From: Lutraria lutraria
Taxonomy: Eukaryota; Mollusca; Bivalvia; Venerida; Mactridae
Reading direction: 5' to 3'
DNA: 64,000 nt
Assembly: GCA_964023205.1 (NCBI GenBank)
Contig: OZ026844.1
Location: 11,890,790-11,954,789 of the forward strand
In this document: positions 40,812-55,394 of the stretch, piece after piece
Numbering within the stretch: the stretch's first letter is position 1
How the letters are laid out: the number at the start of each line of letters is the position of its first letter
The notes under the pieces: generated by a model
Seen by the model: the letters and a program-made list of their open reading frames with translations, nothing else
What the model was told of the DNA's origin: nothing
Databases searched by the model: none
Position numbers and translations under genes: made by a program

Positions 40812-40910
40812 ACATGTAACAAGGTACAAAACTATGCCATGAAATTAATTTAATTCATCGAAATTAAAAACATTTCATGGCATACATGTAGTTTTATACC
40901 TTGTTACATA
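40812..40910. repeat. Imperfect inverted repeat (hairpin)
   Basis: The left arm (about 40812-40844) contains atgtaacaaggtacaaaact and atgccatgaaatt. The right arm (about 40871-40910) contains the inverse, catttcatggcat and agttttataccttgttacat, with a 6-base insertion (acatgt) and one substitution. The loop is about 26 bases. It could be a small foldback transposon or the DNA of an RNA hairpin; no second copy was noticed. Confidence 0.6.
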
Positions 40911-41102
40911 TATCAGGGCCAATGACATATTTTATAGTTTGACAAACTTTGTAACCCATAAATACCCAATGAATATTACAGGTACATTTCGACAAAAAAG
41001 GGACATGTACAAATGATTAAATACAATATCAACATTTGTTCCTACTAGCACATTAGCTGAAACTAATCAATCAAAACTTAAGCGAGTTAAATTATAATGT
41101 TC

Positions 41103-41612
41103 AGACGGGTCTCAATGGTCAAGTGTTAATGGTCACTGACTAAATAATTGCAATATTAGTCCCTCACCTCTGTGAGTTAAGAATACCATCCAGAATCAGA
41201 CAGATCACACATGTAAGAAAACTCACAGTCCCAGTCTTCACAAAAGATTTTTCAGGCAATATAGACATTTGGTCCAGTGAAAATGCAAACTTTACTGGAC
41301 TGAATGAACTTCTAGAGGACCAAAAAGAGTACATACAAAAATTTCATATAATTTGACTAAAAAACATTTTTTACAAAAGTGATTAACATGTTTCATTTTT
41401 TGTTCTGAAACATGGAAAAATTTGTCACAGAAAAATTTACTGGACATTCAGACCATCGACTTTATCAAATTTACCGGACCGAATGCCATTTTGTTGGACT
41501 CGGTCCAAGGTCCAGCTATAGGTAACAGAGAAAGTTGGTGGTTCTTACATTGTGTGCATCAGTTGAAAAGACACTAAAGGACCCTGACCGTTGTGCAACA
41601 TTAAACAACAGA
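41103..41612 (+). mobile_element. SINE interrupted by unrelated sequence (possible nested insertion)
   Basis: The left part (41103-41185) has a SINE-like head, caatggtcaagtgttaatgg followed by agtccctcacctctgtgagt, comparable to the head at 16978. The right part (about 41520-41612) looks like a SINE 3' body: ttggtggttct, gttgaaaagacac, then a tail with aacattaaacaac. Between them (about 41265-41515) are inversely related blocks containing ggtccagt, actggac, accggacc and ggtccaagg, suggesting an inserted non-autonomous element. The exact ends are unclear. Confidence 0.4.
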
Positions 41613-44600
41613 GAAAATAATACAATGTTCAGTGTCAACATCTTTTAAAATTGCATAGCCAATACAACTCATTCCACTACGGGGATTATGATGAAAGGAG
41701 ACTATTACGGCTCCGCCTATTTAGAATCCAAAGTTATTACCAGTTAAATTCCATGCACACTGTTTTGTTGTACACTAATTATGTTAACATACAAATATTA
41801 CAAAACTCTATCCATGAAATTCTATCATTGTAAACAATGCTATAGACTGGTGTTCAAGTATAACACACCAATGCATTGAGAGCCTGGTTTTTAGATCAAC
41901 TCAAAGAAAAACAATGTCATTCTAGAATTAACATGCCTTCACAAATCATTAGTATTCCCTCCAAGCACAGAAAGACTGAACTACAAAAACAGGAACATAT
42001 ATTTCTGGGCAATTTTCTTTCTAGAATAATTAATTACTAACAGAAAGAAAGGCTTTAAATGACAATTTTTCCATGCATACACAAACTGCAATATTCATGT
42101 TGTTATAAAACCAGTCCACTATTCTCTATCAATACCAATCTCTCTTGTTTTCAGCACCAATTTTACTTCATTTTTCAATGTTACTTAAAATTAAATCACA
42201 ATTTGCTTCAATTATTTTTATGCTCCAATTACCTTATTTGGTAATCACATTTTCTATGCTTAGATCAATTCCCTACAGAATACTTAACCAATTTCCTGAC
42301 AATCATTTCATTACTCAATCAATCAATGAATTACAAATCACTAACAATAGATACAAACTATTTCAATGCATCATTAACCAGCACTTAGATCATTATGATA
42401 CTGTTTAATTCTTGTAGATAATTGTTTTTAATGTACAAACCAGTCTGGATATTCTATTTGATAAAATCTGTCATCATTTATTGCTTGCAAACATTATATA
42501 GTTGATGTCTTGGAATGCGGCCATGTTTAACAATGAAAGCTCTAACAAAATGAAGGTACCTGACAATATTTGGTTCTGCATCATTCCGATCCTCCTTTTA
42601 AGGCAAAAGAAAACAAAAATGGCTTCCCTAGCAATGCATGAAATTTACATTCCATTCTAATACTAATCAGACAGACCACTGATCTCCTGTGACATTCACT
42701 ATGAAGCCTTATTACCCCACCCCAAAAACATCCTCAGAGACTGTGAGACAGTTTTTTATTTATTGACAAAATGATCAAATAAAATTCCTCAATGTTGACT
42801 GAGCATGTTGCAATTAGATTCTACAGGCAAAATTACTATCTTCCAGTCTTAACTCAATTAGAAGGAATGAAACTTAATTTTCAAATTAATTTGAAACTCG
42901 AAAACACAGATTGATAAATAACTGAAATTGTAACACCAAATGTGCATCCATTATGCCCATACTTTTAGCATGAAGCAATATATCATGCTTTCCACTCAAT
43001 CATGACTTATAGCATTAATTAGAAAACACAAAAAAATTCTTAAATACTGCACTTTACTACAACGGTAGTTCATCAATGTCACAATGTTGTTCAGAAGTTT
43101 CCATACATAATGGAAACTGTAGATGAATTAAGAAAAAACAATACATAATCTAAAGAGAATATACAAAATATATTCCACTGTAATTTGAATTGATTGTGAG
43201 TAATACTTCTCTCCAAAATGCACATATCCACTTACAGTCGTCTATAATTTTACTTCCAAAGCCAATTTAACATTACATCTAAGTTCCCAAGTTGCACGAG
43301 TAAGTCCTTACATAGAGTAAGGCAAGTCTTTCAGGTTACATTTATACAATACTGTAAATAGTAGAGCACTTCAGGCAAATCTGGTGTTTTCACAACAGTA
43401 ATGTATCATTTACAACACTTATGACCATTTTAATCATAACATAAACAATGTCTGCATCTGTTACATTAATATGAGCCAAGAAAACAGGCAATGCCTGATC
43501 CTAAGATAGAACTTGGAGCAGAAACTTTGGTTGCTATGGTATCATATTCTGTTTATCCTGCAGGAAACCAAAGGAGCTTATGTTTATTAACATTTGGTCC
43601 TAAATTTATTTAACTTATTATAAGATATTTTCCAGCTTACAGCATAGTTTGTACAGAAATTTGAGCTTAGAGCATTAGCAGCAGTCAGAGACCATATGTG
43701 AACACTACTATCTTGTTGATACAGAACAGCTCCAGATGTCTATTAAATACAGTAAGATGTGCATATTCTGCACAACAGGATACATGGTTCATACATCAGT
43801 ATGCATTATGCTAAATTAACAGGCAACTCTATTACTAAATGAACATTAAATTTAAATGCACAAGAAGTGCTTTTAAGTAAGCAATTTAAACCTGTTTTCT
43901 TTGTAATTAGCTATGTTTACAGCACTTATTAATGGTGCCATGAATTATTGTAGTTATCAAAGAAATAAACCAGAAGTCAATATTTTACAATGATTTCTTT
44001 ATGATAGGGTCCTTCGATCTCATTATTATGTATAATAGCAAGCATCTATTGTATGTAATGATGTTTTCTCAGAAATAAAACCTGGATAGTTGCCAATATA
44101 CTAAAGCTCTGCTAAACATATTGACAGAGACCAGTTTTACAGCGCTGTCTTCAGACAATTCTATTATTGCAATCAAATAAACTTACAGCGTGACTGAAGT
44201 GGACAACCAATGGAACATAGAAGATCTATAATTCCTCAGTTTCTCCACATATAACAATAGTCAACTGGACATACAATAACTCTTTACAGACCAATCTTTT
44301 GACATGATCATAATATAAAAATCAAACAAGGTTAAGTTACTGCTTGTCCCTAATGAGTCAGATTTCTTTCAAGGGCCCTATTGATGATGCCTGGTAAAAA
44401 TATCAGCCTTAATTATCATCAGATAGGGAATATAATGATTGATTTATGTCAACCATAAAGCATAGAGCACCTTACTGTCTGTCTGTAATGACAGACTAGT
44501 ATATTGTCCATTATTTCCTCAGAGCAAGGGTCACAGAGCTTGAGTTACTTGACAAGTTTATTCACTTTATTGAAATGTACTTGTCCAAGATTTTGCCAAA

Positions 44601-46289
44601 GAAAAATGTTTACATATACGTACATTCAAAATAATAAGTATAATTTCACCAGAATCATTAATAATATATGTTTCGGATTATGTTTTGCCGTGGTATAGCT
44701 TAATTTAATGTAATGACGTCAGGAAAAATAATAAGGGGGTGTCCACGAACTTTTTGGACAAGCCTCGTACATTTAAGCAGAGAAATAACTAAACTTTTTA
44801 ATTAGAAGAATATCATATCAGGGTATCACACAGTCATAGTACAGGATGAATATGAGTGGATTAATAGTCTTGCAGTTTTAACCGGCTTCATGTCAATCTT
44901 ATGGTTAGCAAGCAACCCAAATATAAGCAGAACCTTTAGTATGACGCAATAGCAAGCATGCAGACACATGCATCAGTTTATCTATGTCTGTGACACTTCA
45001 TGTAAGAGTGACCTTTGCACCTGGTACAGTTTTAAGGGCTGTCTACTACAAATGATATGATGATTATCAGAGAGGACCATACTTCAATGATGATAGTACA
45101 TAAGGCAGCAGCAAGTGTTTGCCAAAATATGTGTGATACCGTCCTACCACAAACAAATAAAAACATGGAATCCTTAATTTCTTATAGTCAAGAAACAAAC
45201 ACAGCATATGGATCACAAGATTATCTAATCTTTACAGATTATAGATATTATTTTACAGCATCAGTACCTGGTAGTTAAGGGGATATCGTAAAAAATGGAA
45301 TTGGCAAGAACTAATCAAAATGAGATTATAAGTGTAATCCAAGCATGAACCATTAAGATTTCCAGTTCATTATAATTATCATATTGTACTGACAATAAAT
45401 GGCAATAAAGATTTTAGCCAGTGCCACCAATGATGATAAAAATTGTAGTGTTTGCCAAATTGTGGGAAAAGAAAGTTTGCTTTTGAGACACAAGGTAATT
45501 ACCACTAAACATATTAAGATCATAATATCACACAGCAAGAAGAAAGCAGACACCGAGACACCTGCCTTGGTTTGCAGACTGTATAATATATTAGAACCAG
45601 AAAAAAACAGGCGAAAATAACAGCAGCATAAAATAAGCTTTTCATAACTAGGTATGAATGATGGTCCAAACATCTAATGCATCATTGACATGATCTGAAG
45701 TCACCCACTATGATAATGGATGGCATAAAAGAACACTAGATGGTGCAATCAAACAAATCAATTTTATCGACCTTTTGTCCTTTGATTTGGAATGCAAATC
45801 AGGTATGAATTGAAGACAGACACTATTTTGTGTTTAGGTGGATAAACATATTATGCAGACATTATGGCATTTAAAAGTTCTGCTAATAAATTGTATAACT
45901 TTATCAGATATATCATTGAAAAGATTGAGAAAGCTTTTAATTCTAGGTGAATTTCAGGTCATCTATCAACATAAACACAGAAAATAGACAATGAATGGAA
46001 GGAAGGGAAGTTTTCATCATTTAAACCTCATTTGTCAAACCAGCTATTGATTATATGAGCAAGAATAATTCTCTGAACTTTTCCCTGCAGAAACTTAATT
46101 ACTCCCTAACTTAATTACCTATATCAACATACTGAATTATCTATTTGCTACATTACAGACTAATGAAAGGTTTCCTATGTTGTAAATTATAAAAGATGAA
46201 GCTTAGATTTTAGTATAAACTTGCCTCTACCATATGCTTCATTGTCTCCTGAGAACGGTAACCTCTTTGAAAGGAAATCATGAAATCTT

Positions 46290-46357
46290 GATTTTTTCTT
46301 GAACTTTTCTTGCACACTTTATGAATAGTTCATGAAGTATATGAATAACTATTTGAC
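46290..46357 (+). mobile_element. Palindromic dispersed element, second copy
   Basis: It reads ttcttgaacttttcttgc, then ttatgaatagttcatgaagt, and the tag taactatttgac (46346-46357), in the same order as the minus strand of 14580-14681. Its inner palindrome is shorter because part of one arm is deleted. Confidence 0.6.
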
Positions 46358-47606
46358 AAAAGATCTCTCTTCCAGGTCAATACCTTAATGTTGCAAGGTT
46401 TACTACAAGTTCATTATGTTCAGACTGACATTCCCAGAAGTATACCCCTTGCAGTGTGCAGCTTTAGCAACAGAAATAAAGGTATATTTGTCAAATATTT
46501 GATAATGGGACAAAAATTGGTAATTTATAAATAAATAAAGCAGTATTACATATTATTGATATTTAATACAGATTAGTACCTATGATGTGTTTACCAAAAG
46601 GCACAACATTAAAAGTGACTAAACATTGCATTATCATGTATCATTTATCTATAGAGGAATGATTGTGAAGAGTCAGCAATTGAATTCTCATCTATGATTA
46701 TCAGCTGTCAATCTTAATGTATGAAAAATAGTTTCCAGAGTTTAAGACCAGACTTACACATCTTCCTGGGGGAAAGGAGGTAAATGAAAGTTTTGTGCAG
46801 GAAAGTATACTTTCTACCCCAAAGGGTATGTAAATAAATATTTGTATATTGCCACCTGGAACACCTGTTTTCATGCTGGTCTTTGATCTAACCAGTACAG
46901 TCACACCTTAATGAGATTCTTGATACCCACCCAAGTCATGTTAATTAGGGAACACTTCACTAACTAGTATGGAATAGTGTGTATGATAAAACCTACAGTC
47001 AAGTCATTGTCTGCAATTAACTTTCACATTATTTTCAGTAATTTACCTTACTTCTGCCCATCAGCTGCTAAAGATTGAGAGAGATCATTTATACAGTAAG
47101 CAAATTCTTGTTAAAATAATAAGAGAAACAGGTAATCACTGATGAATTAACAATTCAACACAATTCAGACAATCTAAGCCAATGTTTATTTACTGATAAA
47201 TTAGTGATGTTTAATTTAAAACAAAATAAGCCTGATTTCAGCACTCATCAATCACCCGTTATATTTGTTCATCTAGAACAGTATGGATGTGGCAACAGCC
47301 AGAATTGACAGATGTATGTCCAGACACAACCCAGGACTGATTATAAAGAACCATAACATTGATCTATTAACTGATATACCATCTTGCCGATTTCAACAAC
47401 GGTATACCATTGTATGAAATCAACAAATATTCTTTCTAAAACCAGAATACAAGACCTGCAGTATAATATGTTTGATATACAGTAGAGATATAGTATCGTA
47501 AAATTGCACAATGGTATAAAACAAATATCCCCTTGTAGTAATTTTCTAGTAAGACAAAACAATTTCTACATAAAATAAACAGAACAGACTTCTGCACACA
47601 TTTCAC

Positions 47607-47645
47607 TTATAGAAGCACCATTCTGACACCATTCTGACACCATTC
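47607..47645. repeat. 12-bp tandem repeat, three copies
   Basis: caccattctgac is repeated three times, the last incomplete (caccattcc). Confidence 0.8.
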
Positions 47646-50102
47646 CAAGGTACAACATACAGACAACTCAGGAAAAACATTTCATTTTGTATTGATTTGT
47701 ACAACAGATATAAAACAACATCAAGCTGTTTCAAGAAACTTAAATTCTCGTTTTGGCACTTGACGGTAGATAAAATGGTAATATTTACATAAATTTAGGT
47801 GCAATATTTGATATTGCGGATAACAGGAAAGTATTTGAAATCACTGCAGTACAAAATATTAAAATGGCTGCCAACAGCGAGCACAATTATCTCAACCATC
47901 AGGAAACGATTCAACACTAAAACACACAATCAGAACTGATGCAATTAAAATGGAAATAACAAGAAACATGTTTTTTGCTTATAGGTGATGATTTATACAT
48001 CAAATGATAGAATCTGCCGGAAGGATGGTTTTCAAGCATTGGTATATCATAGCAACTGTAGGCAGGGTAACATGCAGTACATACTTGAATATACTCCTAA
48101 TCTCTCATTAAATATATATATCTCAGTATATTGCAGTAATATTTTCTTTATTTGTTTAGAAATAATTGACAACTTGCAAGTCGTTAGCAGCAGCCAGTTT
48201 AAAAATTGAGCAGGTGGGAGTGTTGATATAGGCTTAAATTTGAATAAATTATTTTGCATATTTTTTTCCCTGTGGCATTCAGGCTGTATATGTAATATCA
48301 ATTGGATGACTTAAATGTTACCAAAGTATGATTGAGAGTTTAGCATGGTGAAGCATATGTAAAGCAATCATTTTAAGCTGACTATTAAACACTGTCCATC
48401 CTAAGTCACTATCAATTCATACAACACTGTAATTATCGAAACAATTCTAAATCCAATAAGAACCCTGCTTTAACGAGATTGAACTAATTTATATGCCTTC
48501 TTCAGAAAAATCTCCCTAACTGACCAAATTCTATTGATTAAATTATTCACGACCACAATCAATTCAAAAACCAATGTAATTTAACAACATGTCAAGTGAT
48601 TATAGTCCTTGGTACTGGAAGGGGTATCTAATGATCTCATGTTGTAGGGCATGGATAGGGTCCTCTTGTTGTCACATCTGTTAGGAAAGCTCAACAACCA
48701 GTCACAGATCTCATCCATCACTGTCACTCCAGAAAATACCTAATATAGGCATTTTCCTGATGATCCATCATATTCCAATCATTTCAGCGCATTTCTTCAC
48801 TGAAATCTGAATTACAAATCTTTCCCCATTTCTTAACAAATCTAAATGAGTCAACCACCATAGAGATATCTCCCAATCAATCAGCAATCTCATTGAAAAG
48901 ATAGATTTAATGGATTATCCTTTGAGTTAACACTTGTACCTTATGGAACAGAATCAGAGCTGATGGACAATTATTCCTCTGTGAAATGTTGGTATTATGT
49001 CACAGAGGAAACAGACAACAAATATCACTAGATAACAATGATTATCATACAATTTGTGCAATCTAAACTGATACAATTAGTTATAAACCCAAGCCAATAG
49101 AGACAGAAAACAATTAGTGATCAATAATGGAATAGCAAGAAAAAAAGATATCAGTCGACAATTACTGGAAGATTATGTTCCAGGTCTAATTATACCTAAA
49201 ACTTGTCTATCATTGCTAATGAATAAATGAGGAATCAGTATTGTATCTGTTGGCTTATGTTATATGGTAAAATGAGATTACCACTGGAACTTAATGTTAT
49301 ATTTGAATGAACAAACAATATGTTGCTCTCGATCATAACTTTAAGTCATCAGTCAAGTCAACATATTGAATAATTATCAAATAACCAATTAGTCTATGAC
49401 AAAATACAACAGTCTGGGTATAGAAATAGTCTATGATTTGTGAATACTGCTTCTAACAGATGTGACCAACAACATTAAAAACCACTTAAGTATTTGATTT
49501 CCATGACAATTTCATAAAAGTGCTTTAAGCAATTGAATTTTGTATGATGTAGAGGTAATCCAAGGCAACCATGAAAATATAACAGATGTCACTTCAGAAT
49601 GCATTAAGTCATTGTAAATATTGAGATTAAATGGAGATATGTTTTGTATGGGAGACAAGAGGAATGGTACACTTCAACTATTGCAAGGATGATCTCTGAA
49701 GCAGACTATGTTTTTTTTAAAAAAAGTAGCCATACAAATGTGATATCTAAACAACACTTCTAAGCTGTCGGTATCTCTAATGAACCTAAATATAGAAATG
49801 TTTTTGTCACCCAAACAATCACAAATCAACATGACATTTCATCAACATCGCGAGACTGTTAGAATTCTTTATAAAAGAAAAAATTACCTTCAGCTTGAAA
49901 TTCAATAAAACTTACTTAACGAAATATTGAAGATTTTGATAAACAAACTTCACTGAGCGATTTCTGTAACACCATATACCGACTCAAACCTTTGACATAT
50001 CTGTATATAACCCACTACAATACCCATTAAAACTGCCATATTGAAATGTAGAGAAATATCGGAAACCAGCTTAAATAAGTGGTGATCAAAATAATGATGA
50101 GA

Positions 50103-50785
50103 TCATAACATTGACTGGTTTAACATTCATGTGGTTATAATATTGACAAGGTTGTAATATTGACAAGGTTGTAACATTGACAAGGTAATGTAACAGTAAC
50201 ATTGACAAAGTTGTAACATTGACAAGGTTGTAATATTGACATGGTTGTAACATTGGCAAGGTTGTAACATTGACAAGATTGTAACATTGACAAGATTTAT
50301 AACATTGAAAAGTTTGTAACATTGACAAGGTAATGTAACAGTAACATTGACAAAGTTGTAACATTGACAAAGTTGTAACATTGACAAGGTTGTAATATTG
50401 ACATGGTTGTAACATTGGCAAGGTTGTAACATTGACAAGATTGTAACATTGACAAGATTTATAACATTGAAAAGTTTGTAACATTGACAAGGTTGTAATA
50501 TTGACATGGTTGTAACATTGGCAAGGTTGTAACATTGACAAGGTTGTAACATTGACAAGATTTATAACATTGAAAAGTTTGTAACATTGACAAGGTTGTA
50601 ATATTGACATGGTTGTAACATTGACAAGGTTGTAATATTGACAAGGTTGTAACATTGACAAGGTTGTAACAGTAACATTGACAAGGTTGTAACATTGACA
50701 TGGTTGTAACATTGACAAGATTGTAACATTGACAAGACTGGAACATTGACAAGGTTGTAATATTGATATGGTTGTAATATCAAGG
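50103..50785. repeat. Minisatellite, 17-bp unit with 145-bp higher-order repeat
   Basis: About 40 units of gttgtaacattgacaag and variants (gttgtaatattgacatg, tttataacattgaaaag, gtaatgtaacagtaac). A composite block around 50181 recurs at 50326, a shift of 145 bases. The minus-strand unit has no stop codon in any frame, so a 263-codon open frame runs through it; this is expected from the unit and is not evidence of a protein. Confidence 0.95.
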
Positions 50786-51835
50786 TGGTCTTGATATTGA
50801 TATAATAACTGCATTAATTTCCTGTATAATAAAACATTACCATTCAGTATGCCAATACAATATTGTGATAAATACACTTACCCTTTATGTACATGTACAT
50901 TATCAGCTGATTGTAATCCAAGTAATGCTAACAATATAACGTATCATCTTGAATCTTAAAGGGAGATGATTAGAGTATGCACAGACATGCGTACTTTGTG
51001 ATTCACACAGTCATTAGTTTTCCCACAGGTAATATAATTATATGCTAATTAAATACATTTTAAAAACATGAACTATTGACAATGTTGATACTACAATAAT
51101 GCATGAGAAAATTTCATAATAAATGAGACAAATATGTTCAAACAAGAAAATTAACCATTTATTTGTGTTTTAAAAAAGATCAAAATTAAAACAAACTAGA
51201 GTCATATTCTATGACAATAACTGAACGACAAGATATCAAACAGCATTGACAAAGCAAATATCAAAACAGCATCAAATTCAAGACAATAGAAAATGATGCA
51301 GATAATTAAAACCTAATAAATCATATCTATGCAAAAATGACTTATTTTTCTCATAGCTGATAGGAGCGACAACTATGAAAAACTCATTTATACGGAAGCT
51401 GGTAAAAACAATGATCTAATATAATGATGCACGGAAAAGACTTGTTTTATTATTCATCCCTGACAGTAAATGATAAATATTTCACTATAACAATACTAAG
51501 CCCATCTGTTCAAATTTGTACAGACATAATCATACTGCAATATCACTGTTACCTGTCAAGTCTCAGGTTTCCTATAATTACTACACAAATTAAAGCAAGC
51601 GTCTCAAACATTTCATGCAATTTAACATAATTAGATTCATATCAAGTCATTAAATATTAAAATGCAAGCTCACAGTACTGACACATTGTGGGAGTTCCTA
51701 GATTCATCCAGTCAGGCACCTGCTAATGTTATATATTAACAATTAGCTAACACAAGGTATTTCCAAATCAATTTGATAAAAACAGATTATGCTGTTGAGA
51801 AAGGCTGGGTTATGTGTCATGTATTTATGATAAGT

Positions 51836-51890
51836 AATATCCCATGAAGATCTATTATAACTAATATCCCATGAAGATCTATTATAATGA
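51836..51890. repeat. 27-bp direct duplication
   Basis: Two adjacent copies of cccatgaagatctattataa with flanking aatat, 27 bases apart. A simple local duplication. Confidence 0.85.
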
Positions 51891-53574
51891 AGTCCCATCC
51901 CAGCTATATGGTGCTTTACACAGTGCTTTGATTATTGAAATGATTCTACAGGGTACATAAAGGTGAGTATCTCAGAGAAAACTTGACATTGTTTTTGTGG
52001 ATCCTGCAACTCACATAAAAACGTTCTTTCAACTGTCAAGTGTTATTTGCCTCTAGTTAAAATTAATATCATGTCTCTATAATTGTAACATCCCAACAAA
52101 CATATGTATCATATATGATGCAAATAAATCAGTATTAGCACTTAAATTTATTCCATATGTAGATCATATGTAAGATTTTAACCTATAAAAGATTAGAGAT
52201 AATCTTTATTTATAAAACATAGTACAAACTAGTAGAGTTATATATTTCTACCATAAGTATATTGTATATATACATTGGATATTTTATAAACAATAACTCA
52301 ACATTAACTCAGCAGTACATATTGTACAAACAGTTTTTACTGATTCCTATTAAATACCTTACATACATTTCCCACATGTCTCAATAAACAAGAATGTATA
52401 TCATATTACCATTTGGCCCTTAGAGAATTCAGAAATACAGAGCTGAAGTTTATTATTTTTTGAGTAATGATCAAAATGAAAACATCCTTCATATATGTAG
52501 AACCTGCAAATGACTTTATTCAAACTGATAGGAGCACTACATGCTTGCTGATGAAGTCTATGATTGTTACTTTCTTAACAACTTAGATTTGTAAAACGAA
52601 AGAACAAACAGTACTTTTAAATAAACCAATAAATATGATATTTAAGAACTGGTAAAACAAGTACCGGTATGAATAAAAATCTGGTATGGTCCAACAAAAA
52701 ATGCAGTATCTTATAATTTTGTACATAATAGTACATTGATAATAATGGTACCATTTCAAAGAAGATGCTTTAAGTCACAACAAGCCATTCATTGATACAA
52801 CATATTTAACCGGTTTCAATGAAAGACTATATAAAGTAAGGTTACCAATGGACCGAAGGACGGACCATTATGGACAGACATGAGCAAAGCAATATACCCT
52901 CTTTTTTTCTTTTGTCCTTTAGTATAGTTCAATATACTGTTTAACAGGGACATTACTTCAACCACAAACAGTGGTTGTCCTTTCTTTCTATATCCTGTTG
53001 GTTCCTTTGAACACTGTAAACCATTTTCTGTAAATGTATAAATCCCCTATGTGTGGGAGTACTAAATATGGAAGGCCATTACGCTTAAAGGTTGATATGG
53101 TAATAATGTTAATGACCCCTATCAGGAACCTTTGTATAAAACAATTTACCTTCTTATACATACAAATAATATCCTGAATGGAAAATAATAAACCACTACA
53201 GAATAAAAACACTGAGAGTATAAGCTGTCATTCACCATCACAGTAGATTATAGGAAAGCCCTACTATAAGTAGATAAAATCTTATCTATTACCGGCAATT
53301 ATTCAAGGTGTTTTTATCCACCATCAAAATCTAGTATCTGACAAGAGATCTCACATCTAACAGGGACCATAAATGTCATAAAAAATCACCTTTATTTTCC
53401 GGATTTTCTAGATACTCAACTTCACTACCCCTCCAAAAATCTTACATAAAATAAAAGTACCACAACAGAAAGAAAATCTTAATTCATTAATCAAGATGGC
53501 ATTAGCAAATCTGAGGCTTTTCTTTTGAGAAAAAAAATGAAAGAAGAATTTAGCTCCTGAAGCAAACTTTCAAC

Positions 53575-53700
53575 ACAATGTTCCACTGTGGTTCTATATT
53601 AATTAATGATGTGAAAATCTTACAACCTGTGCAAAGCAAATTTGTATCATAAAGTTCCACTGTTGGTCTTAACAATGATGTGAAAATCTAACAACCGTGT
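53575..53700. repeat. Diverged local duplication
   Basis: Two blocks about 75-80 bp apart share gttccactgt, then aatgatgtgaaaatct and acaacc followed by gtg. This looks like an old tandem duplication. Confidence 0.6.
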
Positions 53701-54954
53701 TTCGGATATTAAAACCTCATTCAAAAGGATATTAAATATCATAAAATCTTCTCCTAATAAAAACAAGCTGTTGCAAAGTCACTTTAATATCCTTTAAGAG
53801 AGCTTAGAATTTTTTTCTTGGGATTGACTTGTATGCTTCCAGGAACCTGGACTATAAACAGACAATCTCAGTAACACAGCATTTTCCGAGCGCAGATAAA
53901 AGTTAAAAATAACCAGGTTTCACCATCTGAAGACATAGAAGCACTGGTTAAGCTGATATGTAATTAAATTCCATGTCTCATGCACAGAAGAAGAAACAAT
54001 TGAAAATGGTACCAAAGATATTGATGCTAAACTCTTCTTTGTGATGTTATATTGCGTCAAGTGTTCAATGTTTATATACCCATATATAGAGCCATGTGAT
54101 CTACCAAGATACTTAACTCCTAAGTTATTATAAGGCACACACATAATGAGCATACAAATGAAGACAACCCTCACTGATGCCAGGAGAGTAAAAAACATAG
54201 CTGAATACTAAGCAAGTAAAACATTCTCTAAACAATAAAGAAACCAACTATTGCCCCATGTAATTATGAGGTAGCTTCAATCATGCAATATCACTCATCA
54301 AGAGTGTTTTTGGTTTCCAGCAGGACCACAGACCAATAAAACAGCCCCCTATGTCAATCATGAATTATCTATGAACTTAACATGTAGTCTCTGATGACTT
54401 TTATATCTTCTATTTGAAGAACCTCTAAAGGCATGTTTTAGTTTACAGCAAGGACGCTTTAGTCAGTAATTGTCTACAGATAGCACAGACAGCTATTAGT
54501 GCTCCAATTTAACTCAACATACAACAATGACATTATTTTCACTACTGTGGTCAGTTTTATAAAACTGTTCCTGGGTTACCATCCAACATTTTAAAAGGTT
54601 TTACTGAAATCAATAAACAACCATTCAAATTGAAATCAATGGACATTTATGCATTACACAATAATGTGCACAGACACAGTACAGTAAAAATGTCCAGACA
54701 CAAAAACATCAAATGGAATTAAAACTTCTCTTCTAAGTTGGCCAACAGGAGATCACTGAATTCAAAATAAATGCAAGAACTAACAGAAAAGCTCAACCAT
54801 GGGTAACAAAGCACATAGTTGCTGATTTCAGACAGCAAGACATTGCTGCTTTTAGACTTCAAAACATATCTACACACACAGGCTTTAAGATCAAATGACG
54901 GCAAGGCTCAAACTGTGCGTGACAAATTTGACTGAAGATATTACATCGTATGTT

Positions 54955-55115
54955 AATTTGTCCCTCACCTCTAACTTATGTGGGGTTACCTGGCAGTGGC
55001 TTGCAGATAGAATGTGGTTAGTAAGGCCTAAATAAAGCCCAAGGGAACTGGTTAGTATAACTGCCCTATACGATATAACAGAAATGTGTTAAATCTGATG
55101 AAATAAATAAATAAA
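54955..55115 (+). mobile_element. Possible degraded SINE
   Basis: It contains tccctcacctct, which resembles the pre-B-box stretch of the copy at 41103, then a stretch ending ctgatg and a tail of repeated AAAT units (55101-55114). No clear A or B box remains, so this is a weak call. Confidence 0.3.
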
Positions 55116-55394
55116 ACATATAGGCTAACTTAGCTGTATGAACTTAAAATTTGAAATCAGACAAAGCACACCAGATACAGTTTGGTTCAATTTACATAAT
55201 TAAATAGAAAAGGTCAACAAATCTATTAGTGTGAAGTGCAAATGGTAAAGTGGATGATAAAGTGTTAGCAGTCACTGTATGATATGTCAGATGAATAGAA
55301 ACCAGGGACAATGCTAATATTTACGTTCAGATCTAAGGTATATGGAAATATCAATCAATAATTTTACCAATACATTCAAACCTTATCAGCAGTC

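Larger units (their letters stand above)
37060..50100. other. Non-coding region
   Basis: No gene recognised. It contains the hairpin at 40812, the interrupted SINE at 41103 and the palindromic element at 46290. At 44737 a short ggtgtccacgaacttttt is reminiscent of a mariner-type transposon end, but no partner end or transposase was seen. Confidence 0.6.

Noticed and set aside
44735..44770. Possible mariner-type transposon end (ggtgtccacgaacttttt)
   Set aside because: There is a single short match from general memory of such ends, with no partner inverted repeat, TA duplication or transposase nearby.
45353..45673. 106-codon minus-strand frame with hydrophobic stretches
   Set aside because: The hydrophobicity is explained by T-rich sequence. 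It overlaps an equally open plus-strand frame and has no recognisable family.
50086..50877. 263-codon minus-strand open frame
   Set aside because: It lies in a 17-bp tandem array whose unit has no stop in any minus-strand frame. The low-complexity peptide has no domain.
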